This document shows positions 42,825-52,132 of a stretch of DNA of 64,000 bases, one piece after another. The stretch covers positions 43,964 through 107,963 of the forward strand of contig NZ_JNKN01000004.1 of NCBI RefSeq assembly GCF_000702065.1. Reading direction: 5' to 3'. Within the stretch, counting starts at the first letter, position 1. Each line of letters opens with the position of its first letter. This stretch comes from Kandleria vitulina DSM 20405. GTDB taxonomy: Bacteria > Bacillota_I > Bacilli_A > Erysipelotrichales > Coprobacillaceae. The notes under the pieces were generated by a model. That model had not been told where the DNA came from, made no database searches, and worked only from the letters and a program-made list of their open reading frames with translations. A program made the translations under genes and the position numbers.

Positions 42825-43440
42825 AATCTACGTTTTTAATATAATAATTATGTTCACGTTCATAAGATAACGTTGTCTTTTCTCCATGACCAGGATAAAT
42901 ATCTGCATCAAATGGAAGATCTCTTATTCTCCTGATTGTCTTCTTTAAAAAGCCCAAGGAAGATGTTGGAAAGTCATGGCGGCCTACACAGCCCTTAAAC
43001 AATGCATCACCGGTAAATAACGCATTTTCACTTTTAATATAGAATGCTTCATCTCCAAATGTATGACCAGAAGCATCAATAACATCTATTTCAAATGAAC
43101 CCAAACTCATATGAGGTGTCGTTGTCGTTAAAGGTGCCTCAGGTACAAACGGAGAAGTCATCATATCTGAAAGATTCAATTCTGAATTATGTATGATGAT
43201 CTTATTACGAGCTGATGTGTAGACAGGCACATTATAACGTTCTACTAATGGATCAATTCCTGCAATATGATCAAAATGTCCATGTGTAATAAGAATACCA
43301 ATAAAAGTAAGTTGAGAGTTGTCAATAATCTCTGAAATAAGATCCACCTGTTCCCCTGGATCAATAACAATCAATTCTTTATCATTGGATACAATGTACG
43401 TATTGACATCCATAATACCATTTTGAAGTGTTTGAATCAT
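42811..43440 (-). CDS. MBL-fold hydrolase (glyoxalase II-like)
   Basis: 209-residue metallo-beta-lactamase-fold hydrolase of the YqgX/GloB-like group. The zinc motif THGHFDHIAG is near residue 58, further ligands lie in DASGHTFGDEAFY and FTGDALFKGCVGRHD, and the C-terminal PGHGEKTTL completes the set. The substrate could be a bacillithiol or other thioester; Bacillus YqgX acts in methylglyoxal detoxification. In Bacillus yqgX lies near comG, which suggests the island split an ancestral gloB-comG neighbourhood (inference). A GGGTAAAG stretch precedes the ATG. Confidence 0.9.
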   Translation of the reverse strand: MIQTLQNGIMDVNTYIVSNDKELIVIDPGEQVDLISEIIDNSQLTFIGILITHGHFDHIAGIDPLVERYNVPVYTSARNKIIIHNSELNLSDMMTSPFVPEAPLTTTTPHMSLGSFEIDVIDASGHTFGDEAFYIKSENALFTGDALFKGCVGRHDFPTSSLGFLKKTIRRIRDLPFDADIYPGHGEKTTLSYEREHNYYIKNVDWNGY

Positions 43441-43454
43441 TTTGCTTTACCCTA

Positions 43455-43480
43455 TAAAAAAATAAGCCATTAGGCTTATT
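43455..43480 (-). terminator. Terminator of rpmG
   Basis: AATAAGCC (43461-43468) and GGCTTATT (43473-43480) form a perfect 8-bp stem with a 4-nt loop, with a - strand T6 run after it. It overlaps the rpmG stop. Confidence 0.75.
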
Positions 43481-43625
43481 TCTTTTCCTTGTGAACTGTT
43501 TTCTTCTGACATCTTGGACAATACTTTTTGATTTCCTGTCTTTCAGGATGTTCTCTCTTATTCTTAGTACCAATATAGTTTTCTTCACCACATACTGTAC
43601 ATTTATAAGTTACGTTTTCTCTCAT
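43476..43625 (-). CDS. rpmG: 50S ribosomal protein L33
   Basis: 49 residues ([20 protein letters not shown] at the N-terminus). It carries four Cys in the pattern Cys-x-x-Cys near residues 9 and 12 and CPRC near 36-39, so it is the zinc-binding type. The [16 protein letters not shown] segment is diagnostic. AGGAGG lies 6 nt upstream of the ATG at 43625. It has its own terminator. Many Bacillota hold two L33 genes of zinc and zinc-free type; only this one is visible. Confidence 0.95.
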   Translation of the reverse strand: MRENVTYKCTVCGEENYIGTKNKREHPERQEIKKYCPRCQKKTVHKEKK

Positions 43626-43794
43626 TTTAACACCTCCTGTTAAACTTGCTTTTATATACTAACATATCACTTAAGAAATTGCTAGTCCTTTTTACGTGTT
43701 TTTATCTTAATGAAGACATAATACACATGCATATTATAAATTGAAGATAGCCGTTAAACAAGAGTAAATTACATGTTCAAGTAAATATTTTTAA

Positions 43795-43824
43795 AAAGAA
43801 AGAAGACCTTTAAAAAGGTCTTCT
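43795..43824 (-). terminator. Terminator of the PBP gene
   Basis: AGAAGACCTTT (43801-43811) and AAAGGTCTTCT (43814-43824) form a perfect 11-bp stem. A - strand T-tract (TTTCTTTTT) follows. Confidence 0.75.
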
Positions 43825-45886
43825 ATTTCTTATAGCCATATTTCTCAAAATACTGTGATACCGCATATTTCCATACCGATGGTGCAGAGTTGTTATTCTT
43901 CTGTCTTTCTACCATAACTGTACATACAATCTGTGGATTATCAACACTTGAATAACCAATCAACAAGTGGTTTGGATAATCGGTATTGCCTGAATGTGTA
44001 TAGTCTTCGGCAGTACCTGTCTTAGCCGCAACCTGATATGGGAAACCTTTGAATTGACCAGATACAGTACCATAATCAATGACAGCTTTCATACCAGCTC
44101 TAATCTGTTTAAAGGCTGTCTTTTGATCACTCATGTCATCGACAATCTTCTTCTGATATGTATCCAAGGTAACAATGTTGCCATCGTCATCATAAGTAAA
44201 TGAGCTCTTATATAGATGAGGTGTAATTTTAACCCCCATATTGGCTAATGTAGTAGCATAAGTTGCTAACTGCATATTTGTATAGGTATCATACTGCCCG
44301 ATTGAGAAATCAAGCAGATTACCAGCATTCTGAGCATTACCACGATATCCTAATGCTTCACTATCGACATCGATGCCAGTCTTGACACCAAGTCCTAATT
44401 CACCAGCACCATTACGTAATTTTGTAAAGGCATCCTTATTGATCTTCAATGGCTTATTGTATTGATACTTGCCACCAGCTAATTTAATGATGACCTGCAT
44501 CATCCAGATATTTGATGAATAAGCCAATGCTGAAACTTCATTAAGATGACCCAATCCTTTTTTCCAAGAATACTTTGTCTTAGTACCAGCAATCTTTAAA
44601 CCTTGTGGTGTATCATCTTCATAATGGTTAGCTTTAATAACTTTATTCTTGAAGGCAGTATAAATAACTGCAGACTTCATTGTAGAACCAATACGATAAG
44701 CACTTAAATAGTTACCAGCTGAATAGTCAGTAATCTTTCCTGTCTTCTGATCAATTTCTCTACCAACCATGGCGATAATATCACCCGTTGTTGGATCTTC
44801 TAGAATACAGTAGATATGATCATTAAATGGTTCACTACGATGAGCAAGAAGTTCTTTATCAATAAAATCAGAAATCTTTTTCTGTAGATCCCAATCAATT
44901 GTCAGCTGAATATTGGCACCGTTGGTACCTTCCTGACTTAGTTTGACTGTAGGTGTTCCATTGGAGTCATAAGATATAGAATATGTTGAGCTGACCCCCT
45001 TAAGAATATCTTCATATTGACCTTCAATACCTGAAGTCCCTACTCTTGCATCATTGGTATAATCAAGGGCAATCAGTTCATCCTTTTTAGTAGAAGGAAG
45101 CCCCTGTTTACGTGTTGTAAGATTACCAAGAGTTCTCTTTAAAATCTTATCTGTTGTCTTACGTTCCCAATCACTTGTTACCTGAATTCCTCTTAACAGA
45201 TCACTGTGTTCTCCAATGATACTTGCTTCCTTGATAGAAATATCAGATAGCACAACTGAAGACCCAGAAGTACAAGACTTAATCGCATAGAATATCTTAT
45301 AGTACTTGATATCATCATCAGATAATTTCTTCTTTAGAATATCATCTGTAATATAATGCAGCTGCAAACGAGTTAAGTCACTCTTTTCACTATCTAATCC
45401 TTTGATAGCATTGAGTTCTTTCTTTGGAATCAATGATGTAACATATTTCTCATCTTTCATTATAAGAAAGTCTTTCTTCTGTCTTGTAGTGACTTCAGAA
45501 ATATCTACATTCACATTTTTCATCAAGAACTTTGTCATTGCATCAATCTCTTCATCCTTGATGCCTTTAACAGCATAATAAGTCGCACAAATGACAGTCT
45601 TGTTTTGTACAAGCGGCTTATAATTACGATCCATTATTTCACCACGCTGGGCATCTACCTGAAAAGTATTGGTATTGTACTGCGTCAGTTTAGCATCATA
45701 ATAGTCCTTTTGCCTGATCTGCGTAGAAAAAAGCTTCAAACTGAAGATAAGACCAATGACAATAATGACAATCATCATAATCTTTAAACGCTTCTGCATC
45801 AGCTGTTCTAGATTTTTTCGTTTTTCTAATTTAATTTCACGTTGTCCATGAAAATGAATGGGTGTTTTATTAAACAAACCTACCAC
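43823..45886 (-). CDS. Class B penicillin-binding protein (PBP2-like transpeptidase)
   Basis: 687-residue high-molecular-weight class B transpeptidase that cross-links peptidoglycan. A single N-terminal membrane helix (~33-52: LKIMMIVIIVIGLIFSLKLF) is followed by the dimerisation domain with AQRGEIMDRNYKPL. The transpeptidase domain has the active-site Ser in GSTMKSAV near residue 405, SSN in AYSSNIWMM near 465 and AAKTGTAED near 625. No PASTA repeats are present. Partner RodA- or FtsW-like genes are not in the window. Own promoter and terminator. Confidence 0.92.
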   Translation of the reverse strand: MVGLFNKTPIHFHGQREIKLEKRKNLEQLMQKRLKIMMIVIIVIGLIFSLKLFSTQIRQKDYYDAKLTQYNTNTFQVDAQRGEIMDRNYKPLVQNKTVICATYYAVKGIKDEEIDAMTKFLMKNVNVDISEVTTRQKKDFLIMKDEKYVTSLIPKKELNAIKGLDSEKSDLTRLQLHYITDDILKKKLSDDDIKYYKIFYAIKSCTSGSSVVLSDISIKEASIIGEHSDLLRGIQVTSDWERKTTDKILKRTLGNLTTRKQGLPSTKKDELIALDYTNDARVGTSGIEGQYEDILKGVSSTYSISYDSNGTPTVKLSQEGTNGANIQLTIDWDLQKKISDFIDKELLAHRSEPFNDHIYCILEDPTTGDIIAMVGREIDQKTGKITDYSAGNYLSAYRIGSTMKSAVIYTAFKNKVIKANHYEDDTPQGLKIAGTKTKYSWKKGLGHLNEVSALAYSSNIWMMQVIIKLAGGKYQYNKPLKINKDAFTKLRNGAGELGLGVKTGIDVDSEALGYRGNAQNAGNLLDFSIGQYDTYTNMQLATYATTLANMGVKITPHLYKSSFTYDDDGNIVTLDTYQKKIVDDMSDQKTAFKQIRAGMKAVIDYGTVSGQFKGFPYQVAAKTGTAEDYTHSGNTDYPNHLLIGYSSVDNPQIVCTVMVERQKNNNSAPSVWKYAVSQYFEKYGYKK

Positions 45887-45899
45887 CTCGCTCTTATCT

Positions 45900-45927
45900 A
45901 TTATACCTAAGTTTGGTATGAAATCAA
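45900..45927 (-). promoter_or_regulatory. Promoter of the PBP gene
   Basis: TTGATT (rc of 45922-45927) and TATAAT (rc of 45900-45905), spaced by 16 bp on the - strand, followed by a GAGGTGGT ribosome site. Confidence 0.65.
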
Positions 45928-45943
45928 TCTTTAAGAAAAGACA

Positions 45944-45969
45944 AAAGACAGAGTCAATACTCTGTCTTT
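45944..45969 (-). terminator. Terminator of lepA
   Basis: AAAGACAGAGT (45944-45954) and ACTCTGTCTTT (45959-45969) form a perfect 11-bp stem with a CAAT loop just before the lepA stop. The - strand downstream has only a short TTTTG run. Confidence 0.8.
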
Positions 45970-45970
45970 A

Positions 45971-47776
45971 TTAATCATCATCAACAGAAAGAATAGCCAT
46001 GAACGCTTCCTGAGGAATTTCAACACTTCCTACAGCCTTCATACGTTTCTTTCCTTCCTTCTGTTTTTCAAGAAGTTTCTTCTTACGAGAAATATCTCCA
46101 CCGTAGCATTTAGCTAATACGTTCTTTCTGACAGCTTTAATATTAGTTCTAGCGATAATCTTTCCATTAAATGCTGCCTGAACAGGAATTTCAAACTGCT
46201 GTCTTGGAATAATTTCTTTTAGTTTATTACAGATGATCTTTCCTCGATCATAAGCAAAATCTTTATGAACAATGGTACTTAAAGCATCTACGACTTCACC
46301 ATTAAGCATAATATCCATCTTCTGCAGACGACTTGTACGATATCCTTCTAATTCATAATCAAATGAAGCATATCCCTTTGTACATGATTTCAATTTATCA
46401 AAGAAATCATAAACAATTTCAGATAAAGGAATAGAATAAATAACATTTCTTCTTGTATCATCAAGATATTCGATATTTACATATTCCCCTCGTTTATTTT
46501 GACAAAGCTCCATGATCGGACCAATAAACTCTTCTGGTGTCATAATAGAGGCTTTGACATAAGGTTCTTCTATATGATGAAGTTCAGTTGGATCAGGCAT
46601 ATCTGCTGGGTTATCAATGGCGACCATAGTCCCATCAGTACGATAAGTGTGATAAATAACAGATGGTGCAGTGGCAATAAGATCAAGATTAAATTCACGT
46701 TCTAATCTTTCCTCGATAACATCCATATGTAATAGACCTAAGAAACCACATCTAAAGCCAAATCCTAAGGCCTGTGATGTTTCTGGTTCAAAGACAAGTG
46801 AAGAGTCGCTTAAAACAATCTTTTCCAATGCTTCTCTTAAATCACCATAACGGGCATTATCTACTGGATAAAGACCGCAGTAAACCATTGGATTCATGCG
46901 CTTATAACCTGGCAATGGATCAGCAGATTGATTTTCTACTGTAGTGATTGTATCACCAACGTGAACATCCTTGATTGTCTTAATGCTTGCAGCAATCCAT
47001 CCAACTTCACCCGTAACAAGTTCATCCTGTTTCACTTCTTTTGGCGTATTGACACCAAGTTCAGTTACTTCATAAGTAGCACCAGTAGCCATAAACTGAA
47101 TGTGATCACCAACTTTGATCTTACCTTCCTTGACACAGACAATAATGATTACACCACGATATGAATCATAATATGAATCAAAGATCAAAGCCTGCGTAGG
47201 ATTGTCAATTGAACCTGTAGGTGCAGGTACATTCTTGACGATATCTTCTAAGACATCTTTAACATTAAGACCAGTCTTAGCAGAGATTCTAGGTGCATCT
47301 TCAGCAGGTAATCCAATATCATCTTCAATTTCCTTGATGACACGATCTGGATCAGCACTAGGTAAATCAATTTTATTGATAACTGGAAGAATTTCAAGAT
47401 CATTATCTAGTGCCAGATAGACATTCGCTAAAGTCTGAGCTTCAACACCCTGTGCTGCATCTACAACTAAAATGGCACCTTCACAAGCAGCTAAGCTTCG
47501 TGAGACTTCATAAGAAAAATCGACATGACCCGGTGTATCAATCAAATGAAATAAATATGTTTTCCCATCATCGGCCTTATAGCGCAACTGTACAGCATTT
47601 AGCTTGATGGTAATGCCTCTTTCTCTTTCAAGTTCCATATTGTCTAACAGCTGATCTTTCATTTCACGATCACTTACAGTATCCGTTAACTGAAGAATAC
47701 GATCAGCTAATGTACTCTTTCCATGATCGATATGGGCAATAATGGAAAAGTTTCTAATCAATGATTGATCTATCAT
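45971..47776 (-). CDS. lepA: Elongation factor 4 (LepA) GTPase
   Basis: 601 residues, normal length. This translational GTPase back-translocates or helps ribosome biogenesis under stress. G1 is [10 protein letters not shown] near residue 14, switch I has [13 protein letters not shown]3 is [12 protein letters not shown]4 is [10 protein letters not shown]. Domains II, III, V follow, then the LepA-specific C-terminal domain ending with [19 protein letters not shown]. It follows ssb by 12 bp, so the two probably share a transcript. Confidence 0.97.
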   Translation of the reverse strand: MIDQSLIRNFSIIAHIDHGKSTLADRILQLTDTVSDREMKDQLLDNMELERERGITIKLNAVQLRYKADDGKTYLFHLIDTPGHVDFSYEVSRSLAACEGAILVVDAAQGVEAQTLANVYLALDNDLEILPVINKIDLPSADPDRVIKEIEDDIGLPAEDAPRISAKTGLNVKDVLEDIVKNVPAPTGSIDNPTQALIFDSYYDSYRGVIIIVCVKEGKIKVGDHIQFMATGATYEVTELGVNTPKEVKQDELVTGEVGWIAASIKTIKDVHVGDTITTVENQSADPLPGYKRMNPMVYCGLYPVDNARYGDLREALEKIVLSDSSLVFEPETSQALGFGFRCGFLGLLHMDVIEERLEREFNLDLIATAPSVIYHTYRTDGTMVAIDNPADMPDPTELHHIEEPYVKASIMTPEEFIGPIMELCQNKRGEYVNIEYLDDTRRNVIYSIPLSEIVYDFFDKLKSCTKGYASFDYELEGYRTSRLQKMDIMLNGEVVDALSTIVHKDFAYDRGKIICNKLKEIIPRQQFEIPVQAAFNGKIIARTNIKAVRKNVLAKCYGGDISRKKKLLEKQKEGKKRMKAVGSVEIPQEAFMAILSVDDD

Positions 47777-47788
47777 ATCGTAACTCCT

Positions 47789-48127
47789 TTACTTCAAAAA
47801 ATAACTTTTTAGTTCCTCATCAAGAACACGAATTGTTTCAGCTTTAATATAAGTAATATACATATGCTCATATAAAGGCTGACCCTTCATATTCATCAAT
47901 CTTCCCTTTACAGAGATAAAGCTTCCAGGCTGACAGATGTCTTTGATCATCTCAGCTAAAGAATGCCAGCAAACGATTGAAACAATCTCTTCAGGCTTGC
48001 TATTGAGGTCCATATCATAAGGCAAACCTACCTTGAGATGAAACAATGCATCTCCATGGGGACTCTGTAAAATCTTAAAATCAGGAACATCGACTAATCT
48101 TCCTATAAGAAATACTTCGTTAAACAT
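47789..48127 (-). CDS. Short single-stranded DNA-binding protein
   Basis: 112-residue OB-fold SSB-like protein: NEVFLIGRLVDVPDF, FHLKVGLPYDMD and SFISVKGRL are SSB hallmarks. It is shorter than replicative SSB (about 160-170 residues) and lacks the Gly/Gln-rich tail and acidic DDDIPF-like tip that recruit partner proteins; it ends DEELKSYFLK. It resembles the second, competence-type SSB class in length (inference). GGAGGTG precedes the ATG. Confidence 0.75.
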   Translation of the reverse strand: MFNEVFLIGRLVDVPDFKILQSPHGDALFHLKVGLPYDMDLNSKPEEIVSIVCWHSLAEMIKDICQPGSFISVKGRLMNMKGQPLYEHMYITYIKAETIRVLDEELKSYFLK

Positions 48128-48195
48128 AAAAACACCTCCACTAACATCATAGAATATTTTTATGTTAACGAATAAAATTTGTAGAAATTGACAGC

Positions 48196-48531
48196 CTATT
48201 TGCAGGAATTGACAACAACCATCGCTACAGCGTAGTCTTTTTCATGAGAAATAGAAATCATGGCGTTCTCATCATTTAGGTAAGGACTGCCATCTTCATG
48301 ATTAAGAATCTCAATATCATGAAAAGCAATACCGCCAATTCCTTTATGATAAGCTTTCAGATAAGCTTCCTTCCCTGCAAAGCGGCCACCAAGAAATTCT
48401 CTTTTTCTTTTTTCTGAGTCTAGTTTCATAAAACAAGCATATTCTTTGCTTGAAAGAATATGCTTAATAAATCTCTCGTTTTTTAAATCAAAACGATTAA
48501 GATCGACAATATCTACACCAATGCCATTCAT
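48196..48531 (-). CDS. acpS: Holo-acyl carrier protein synthase
   Basis: 111-residue AcpS that transfers 4'-phosphopantetheine from CoA to acyl carrier protein for fatty acid synthesis. GVDIVDLNRF (Mg-binding Asp) is near residue 7 and FLGGRFAGKEAYLKAY (Glu) near 50; ISISHEKDYAVAMV is the C-terminal conserved strand. Length is normal. Start overlaps the upstream stop by one base (TAATG). Confidence 0.95.
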   Translation of the reverse strand: MNGIGVDIVDLNRFDLKNERFIKHILSSKEYACFMKLDSEKRKREFLGGRFAGKEAYLKAYHKGIGGIAFHDIEILNHEDGSPYLNDENAMISISHEKDYAVAMVVVNSCK

Positions 48532-49283
48532 TATTCTTTGAATTTCTTTTCATATAGATTCATCAATTCGTCTAGACTCATATTATCATCAATTTCATCG
48601 ATCAAGGAATCTTCCTCAGTCTTGAAATCTAATTTAAATTTACCAGTACGTTCTTCAATGATCTTAAGATCATCCTGAGTTTCTTCAGTTAAGGAAGCAA
48701 TATTACGTAAACGATTTTCTACTGAATCGATAACTTCATCATTTTTCTTTTCTTTCTTTTCTTCCTTAACAACTGGAACTTCCTGTGTTTCATCAACTGC
48801 TGGTTTAGAAACAGCAGGTTCTTCAAACTTTTTATATTCCTTAGTTTCCTCTAAGTCCTTCTTTTCATTTTCTTCTTCATCAGGACCGTAGAATGGAGAA
48901 ATAACGGGAATCAATTCATCATTATTAGTTCTGAATTTCTTTTTTCTAATCGCTTTTTTCTTAACGATAGGTGCTTCTTCTTCACTGACACGCAAACCAC
49001 TAAAAGGAGAAATAATCTGTGTCATAACATATTCTTCACTTTTATCTTGAGCAGGTGCAGGTTTAGCCTTAGGCTTTTCAACTTCCTTGACAACCTTTTT
49101 AGGTTCTTCTTTTACTGCCTTAGGCGCAGGTTCTTTCTTTTCTTCAAATTCACTGTTATAAATCAGTGGTTCACTAAACTTTTCTTTTCTTCTTTTTTCA
49201 ACGATAGGATCTAGAATAGGATCTAAATCTTCATCTTCGTCAAAATCATCGGATCCAAAAAGCCATTCTTTTAAAAAACTCAT
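48531..49283 (-). CDS. Charged low-complexity protein with ISPF motifs, unknown function
   Basis: 250 residues, no membrane helix or signal peptide. The N-terminus FLKEWLFGSDDFDEDEDL is acidic. The middle is Lys/Glu/Pro/Ala-rich and probably unstructured, with two short motifs IISPFSG and VISPFYG about 45 residues apart. The C-terminus (VENRLRNIASLTEETQDDLKI, NMSLDELMNLYEKKF) is helical. I do not recognise a family. It lies between acpS and ytpR with 1- and 4-bp overlaps, so it is co-translated with them. A scaffold or division-associated role is possible but unsupported. Confidence 0.6.
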   Translation of the reverse strand: MSFLKEWLFGSDDFDEDEDLDPILDPIVEKRRKEKFSEPLIYNSEFEEKKEPAPKAVKEEPKKVVKEVEKPKAKPAPAQDKSEEYVMTQIISPFSGLRVSEEEAPIVKKKAIRKKKFRTNNDELIPVISPFYGPDEEENEKKDLEETKEYKKFEEPAVSKPAVDETQEVPVVKEEKKEKKNDEVIDSVENRLRNIASLTEETQDDLKIIEERTGKFKLDFKTEEDSLIDEIDDNMSLDELMNLYEKKFKE

Positions 49284-49885
49284 CCTTTCATCACCTCGAA
49301 ATAGTGATCACCTTCATGGTAATCGTCTTCATCTAAATACAGTAAACCAGTCTTATCGCTAAGACCTAAATCTTTTCTGGAGCAAAGCATTCCTTCAGAA
49401 GGAACTCCCATCAATTCAGATGCTTCAATGACAGTACCATCTGGCATAACAGCTCCAGGCAATGCTACAACGGCTAGCTTTTCTTCTTTAAGATTACGAG
49501 AGCCACAGACAATCTGTACTTCCTGATCACCTAAATCTACCTGTGCAATATGAAGATTCATAGCTTCAGGATGCATCATAACTTCAGTAATATATCCAAC
49601 TACAAAGTGATCATCGTAGTCACTTGAAACGCTGTCTTCTTTATAAGTTGAAAGATACTGATTAAGTCTTTCTACAAACGCTTCATTAATCTTAACTTTG
49701 CCTTCTTCAAGATGATCAAAATGCATTGATGCATTAAGAACATTATAACCAATAACTTTTTCATCATCCTTCAAGATTACAAGATCATCTTTCTTCTCAT
49801 AAGAAACAGTAGTTCCTTCATTAAATAATCTTACAAGTAAAATATCTCCAACGCTTTCTTTTCTATAAAAAGCATGTAAATTCAT
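49280..49885 (-). CDS. YtpR family tRNA-binding-domain protein
   Basis: 201 residues. An N-terminal DUF4479-like part (~1-95) is followed by a tRNA-binding (EMAP/PheT-like) OB domain: HFVVGYITEVMMHPEAMNLHI, QIVCGSRNLKEEKLAVVALPG and SEGMLCSRKDLGL are typical. It matches the YtpR family; the cellular role is not established. It sits one base after the thioredoxin-like gene, the ytpP-ytpR order seen in Bacillus. Confidence 0.88.
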   Translation of the reverse strand: MNLHAFYRKESVGDILLVRLFNEGTTVSYEKKDDLVILKDDEKVIGYNVLNASMHFDHLEEGKVKINEAFVERLNQYLSTYKEDSVSSDYDDHFVVGYITEVMMHPEAMNLHIAQVDLGDQEVQIVCGSRNLKEEKLAVVALPGAVMPDGTVIEASELMGVPSEGMLCSRKDLGLSDKTGLLYLDEDDYHEGDHYFEVMKG

Positions 49886-49886
49886 G

Positions 49887-50213
49887 TTATTCTCCCCTTA
49901 CTTCATTCACAAATTTTTGCACTTGTTCACGTGTCTTTCTTAACTTATCAACATATCTGGCAACCTCTTTACCATCCTTATAGGCAATAAACGAAGGAAT
50001 ACCAAGGATATTAAGATCAATGCATAAATCTATCATCTGATCACGATCAACATAATACCAAGTGAAATCTTTATTTTCATCTACAATATCATTCATAAAT
50101 GTTTTTGCAAAAATACAATCAGGACACCAGTCAGCACTAAACATGATAATTGACTGATTCTTTATTGCTTCTTCAAACGCTTCTAATGATGTAATCGCAA
50201 TTAATTTATCCAC
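49887..50213 (-). CDS. Thioredoxin-like protein (YtpP type)
   Basis: 108-residue thioredoxin fold. The active site is WCPDC near residue 28, an unusual variant of WCGPC, with the cis-Pro in LGIPSFIAY near 77. Cytosolic, no signal peptide. Overlaps trmB by 8 bp. The Asp in the redox motif is shared by a subset of thioredoxin-like proteins; the partner is unknown. Confidence 0.88.
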   Translation of the reverse strand: MDKLIAITSLEAFEEAIKNQSIIMFSADWCPDCIFAKTFMNDIVDENKDFTWYYVDRDQMIDLCIDLNILGIPSFIAYKDGKEVARYVDKLRKTREQVQKFVNEVRGE

Positions 50214-50865
50214 GAATCTTCTCCTTATCTACCACCACATCAGCTCTATAGATAGGTCCACGTGGTGAAAATTTTCTTTCATATTCAGTCTGAATATTAT
50301 CATCGTATCCTTCAGAATGATGAAGATCCAGACAGATATCTTCAAAAGTTAAACCGTAGTTCGCAAATGAAGATAAAGAATATTCAAACAAGCCACGATT
50401 ATCTGTCTTAAAAACAAGATGACCCTGATCTTTAATAAGCTTCTTATAGACATCCAAGAAACTCTTATAAGTCAAACGTCTCTTTGTATGTCTCTTCTTA
50501 GGCCAAGGATCACTGAAATTCAAGAAGATTCCATCGATTTCTTCATCATCAAATACTTCATTCAATCTCACCGCATCTTCTTTAAGATAACGTAGATTGC
50601 TTGGAATTTCATCATTCTTAGCTTTCTTGACCGCAATCGTTAAAACTGTTGAATATTTTTCAATCCCGATAAAGTTCTTATCAGGATATCTTTTTGCATT
50701 TTCTAAAATGAAATCTCCTTTTCCCATACCAATTTCAATGAAAATAGGATTATCATTACCAAAAATCTCATGCCACTTCCCTTTCACGTCAGTGGGATTT
50801 ATATATACTAGTCCTTCCTGGGATAATAAATAGTCTAATGCTTCAGGATTATTTCTTAATCTCAT
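50206..50865 (-). CDS. trmB: tRNA (guanine-N7)-methyltransferase
   Basis: 219-residue SAM methyltransferase forming m7G46 in tRNA variable loops. PIFIEIGMGKGDFI is the SAM motif, NFIGIEKYSTV the next acidic motif, and FLNFSDPWPKKRHTKRRLT the TrmB signature. The start is ATG 50865, preceded by GGAGG; the TTG at 50877 would put that site inside the gene. First of the trmB-ytpP-ytpR-acpS run. Confidence 0.96.
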   Translation of the reverse strand: MRLRNNPEALDYLLSQEGLVYINPTDVKGKWHEIFGNDNPIFIEIGMGKGDFILENAKRYPDKNFIGIEKYSTVLTIAVKKAKNDEIPSNLRYLKEDAVRLNEVFDDEEIDGIFLNFSDPWPKKRHTKRRLTYKSFLDVYKKLIKDQGHLVFKTDNRGLFEYSLSSFANYGLTFEDICLDLHHSEGYDDNIQTEYERKFSPRGPIYRADVVVDKEKIRG

Positions 50866-50888
50866 GAGTACCTCCAAATACTTTCCTA

Positions 50889-51599
50889 TTATAACATAGT
50901 TTTACCATATAAGCTATTGATTTCATCCGTAGTTAAAGGTCTATATTCCCCTTTCTTTAAAGATGAATCAAGTTTTACATCCCCCATCTGGATACGCTTA
51001 AGAGAAAGGACAGGTTTTTTAATATAGACAAACATTCTTTTGACCTGATGAAACTTGCCTTCGTGGATTGTCACATGACATTTCGTCTTATTCTCTTTAA
51101 CTTCTATAATACGTAAATCACTTGATTGTGTCGTAAAATCCTTAAGAGGAATTCCTTTTTTAAAGACTTCCTGATCTTCTTCATTGACAATACCATCTGC
51201 AAGAACCTCATAGACTTTAGGAATATGTTTCTTTGGTGCCGTCAAAAGATGACCAAGTTCACCATCATTAGTCATAATCAAAAGTCCCGTTGTATCAATA
51301 TCCAATCTTCCTACTGGAAAAAGTTCATGAATTGAAGGAATAAGTTCACATACAACCGGATGACTATCATCCTTTGTCGCACTAATATAACCTTCAGGCT
51401 TATAGAGCATATAGTATTCAAATTGACTATAATGGATCACTTCACCATCGAAAGCGATGATATCCTTTAACGGATCAATCTGTGTCTTATCTTTCTTGAT
51501 GATTTCACCATTCACACTCACTCTTCCCTTCTTCAGGAAAGTCTTGACTTCCTTTCGAGAGCCAATCTTAGTGTTCGCTAAAAACTTATCAATTCTCAT
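50889..51599 (-). CDS. RsuA-family 16S rRNA pseudouridine synthase
   Basis: 236 residues with an S4 domain (RIDKFLANTKIGSRKEVKTFL) followed by the pseudouridine synthase catalytic domain: motif YMLYKPEGYISAT, then FPVGRLDIDTTGLLIMTNDG with the catalytic Asp, and HEGKFHQVKRMF. The family includes RsuA (16S 516) and RluB/RluF (23S). The GRLDIDTTG type and the short form fit the RsuA/YtzG branch. Overlaps the lipoprotein gene by 11 bp. Confidence 0.92.
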   Translation of the reverse strand: MRIDKFLANTKIGSRKEVKTFLKKGRVSVNGEIIKKDKTQIDPLKDIIAFDGEVIHYSQFEYYMLYKPEGYISATKDDSHPVVCELIPSIHELFPVGRLDIDTTGLLIMTNDGELGHLLTAPKKHIPKVYEVLADGIVNEEDQEVFKKGIPLKDFTTQSSDLRIIEVKENKTKCHVTIHEGKFHQVKRMFVYIKKPVLSLKRIQMGDVKLDSSLKKGEYRPLTTDEINSLYGKTML

Positions 51600-52068
51600 T
51601 TACAATCTCCTTATATGAAGTTTTCATCTTCTTATGATCCTTATCTTCATAATAGCGAATAAAAACTCTAATGCTCGTTTTCTTATACACCCTACCAGAA
51701 ATCGCAATTCCTTTATAGAAATACTGCTTTTTATCTATCTTATTTAAAACAAGATGATAAGGATGACTATCAAAGAACCCAATCGATGGATGATATTCAT
51801 CCTTGATTTCAGGACTATACGATAAAGCTTGGATATTATACATACTCTCTTTAGGATTATCGATAATAACATTATAACTGTAATAATTACCAAGCTTATA
51901 GTACTTCACTTTAATATCACAAGGACATTCTGTATCAGCATGCCCTTTTTTTAGTGTCTTCACAACACTATTGTATCTATCTAGCTGTTTTTGATTAACA
52001 TCGGATGATGATTTCGTACATCCTGTACATAGAATAATAGACAAAAAGAATAGCAGTAGTTTTTTCAT
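51589..52068 (-). CDS. Small lipoprotein of unknown function
   Basis: 159 residues. Signal peptide MKKLLLFFLSIILCTGC with lipobox Cys17, then a ~140-residue soluble domain with several Lys and Tyr (DTECPCDIKVKYYKLGNYYSY). The two Cys of ECPC could form a disulfide. The ATG at 52068 follows AAAGGTGAT; the GTG at 52077 overlaps it. I do not recognise a family. Confidence 0.75.
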   Translation of the reverse strand: MKKLLLFFLSIILCTGCTKSSSDVNQKQLDRYNSVVKTLKKGHADTECPCDIKVKYYKLGNYYSYNVIIDNPKESMYNIQALSYSPEIKDEYHPSIGFFDSHPYHLVLNKIDKKQYFYKGIAISGRVYKKTSIRVFIRYYEDKDHKKMKTSYKEIVNEN

Positions 52069-52100
52069 TTTTATCACCTTTACTAATTATAGCATGAAAA

Positions 52101-52132
52101 TAAAAAGAAAGACTAATTGTTTTAGTCTTTCT
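52101..52132 (-). terminator. Terminator after the aldose-1-epimerase-like gene
   Basis: AGAAAGACTAA (52106-52116) and TTAGTCTTTCT (52122-52132) form a perfect 11-bp stem followed by a - strand T-run. Confidence 0.8.

Noticed and set aside
42432-42839. Open frame of 135 codons as a complete small transposase
   Set aside because: Only the middle of an IS256-type transposase is present; homology ends at 42778 and the frame then reads the flanking repeat and terminator of the gloB-like gene.
43626-43822. Hidden gene in the gap between rpmG and the PBP gene
   Set aside because: The stretch is AT-rich with stops in all frames; I see only the rpmG ribosome site and no clear structure.
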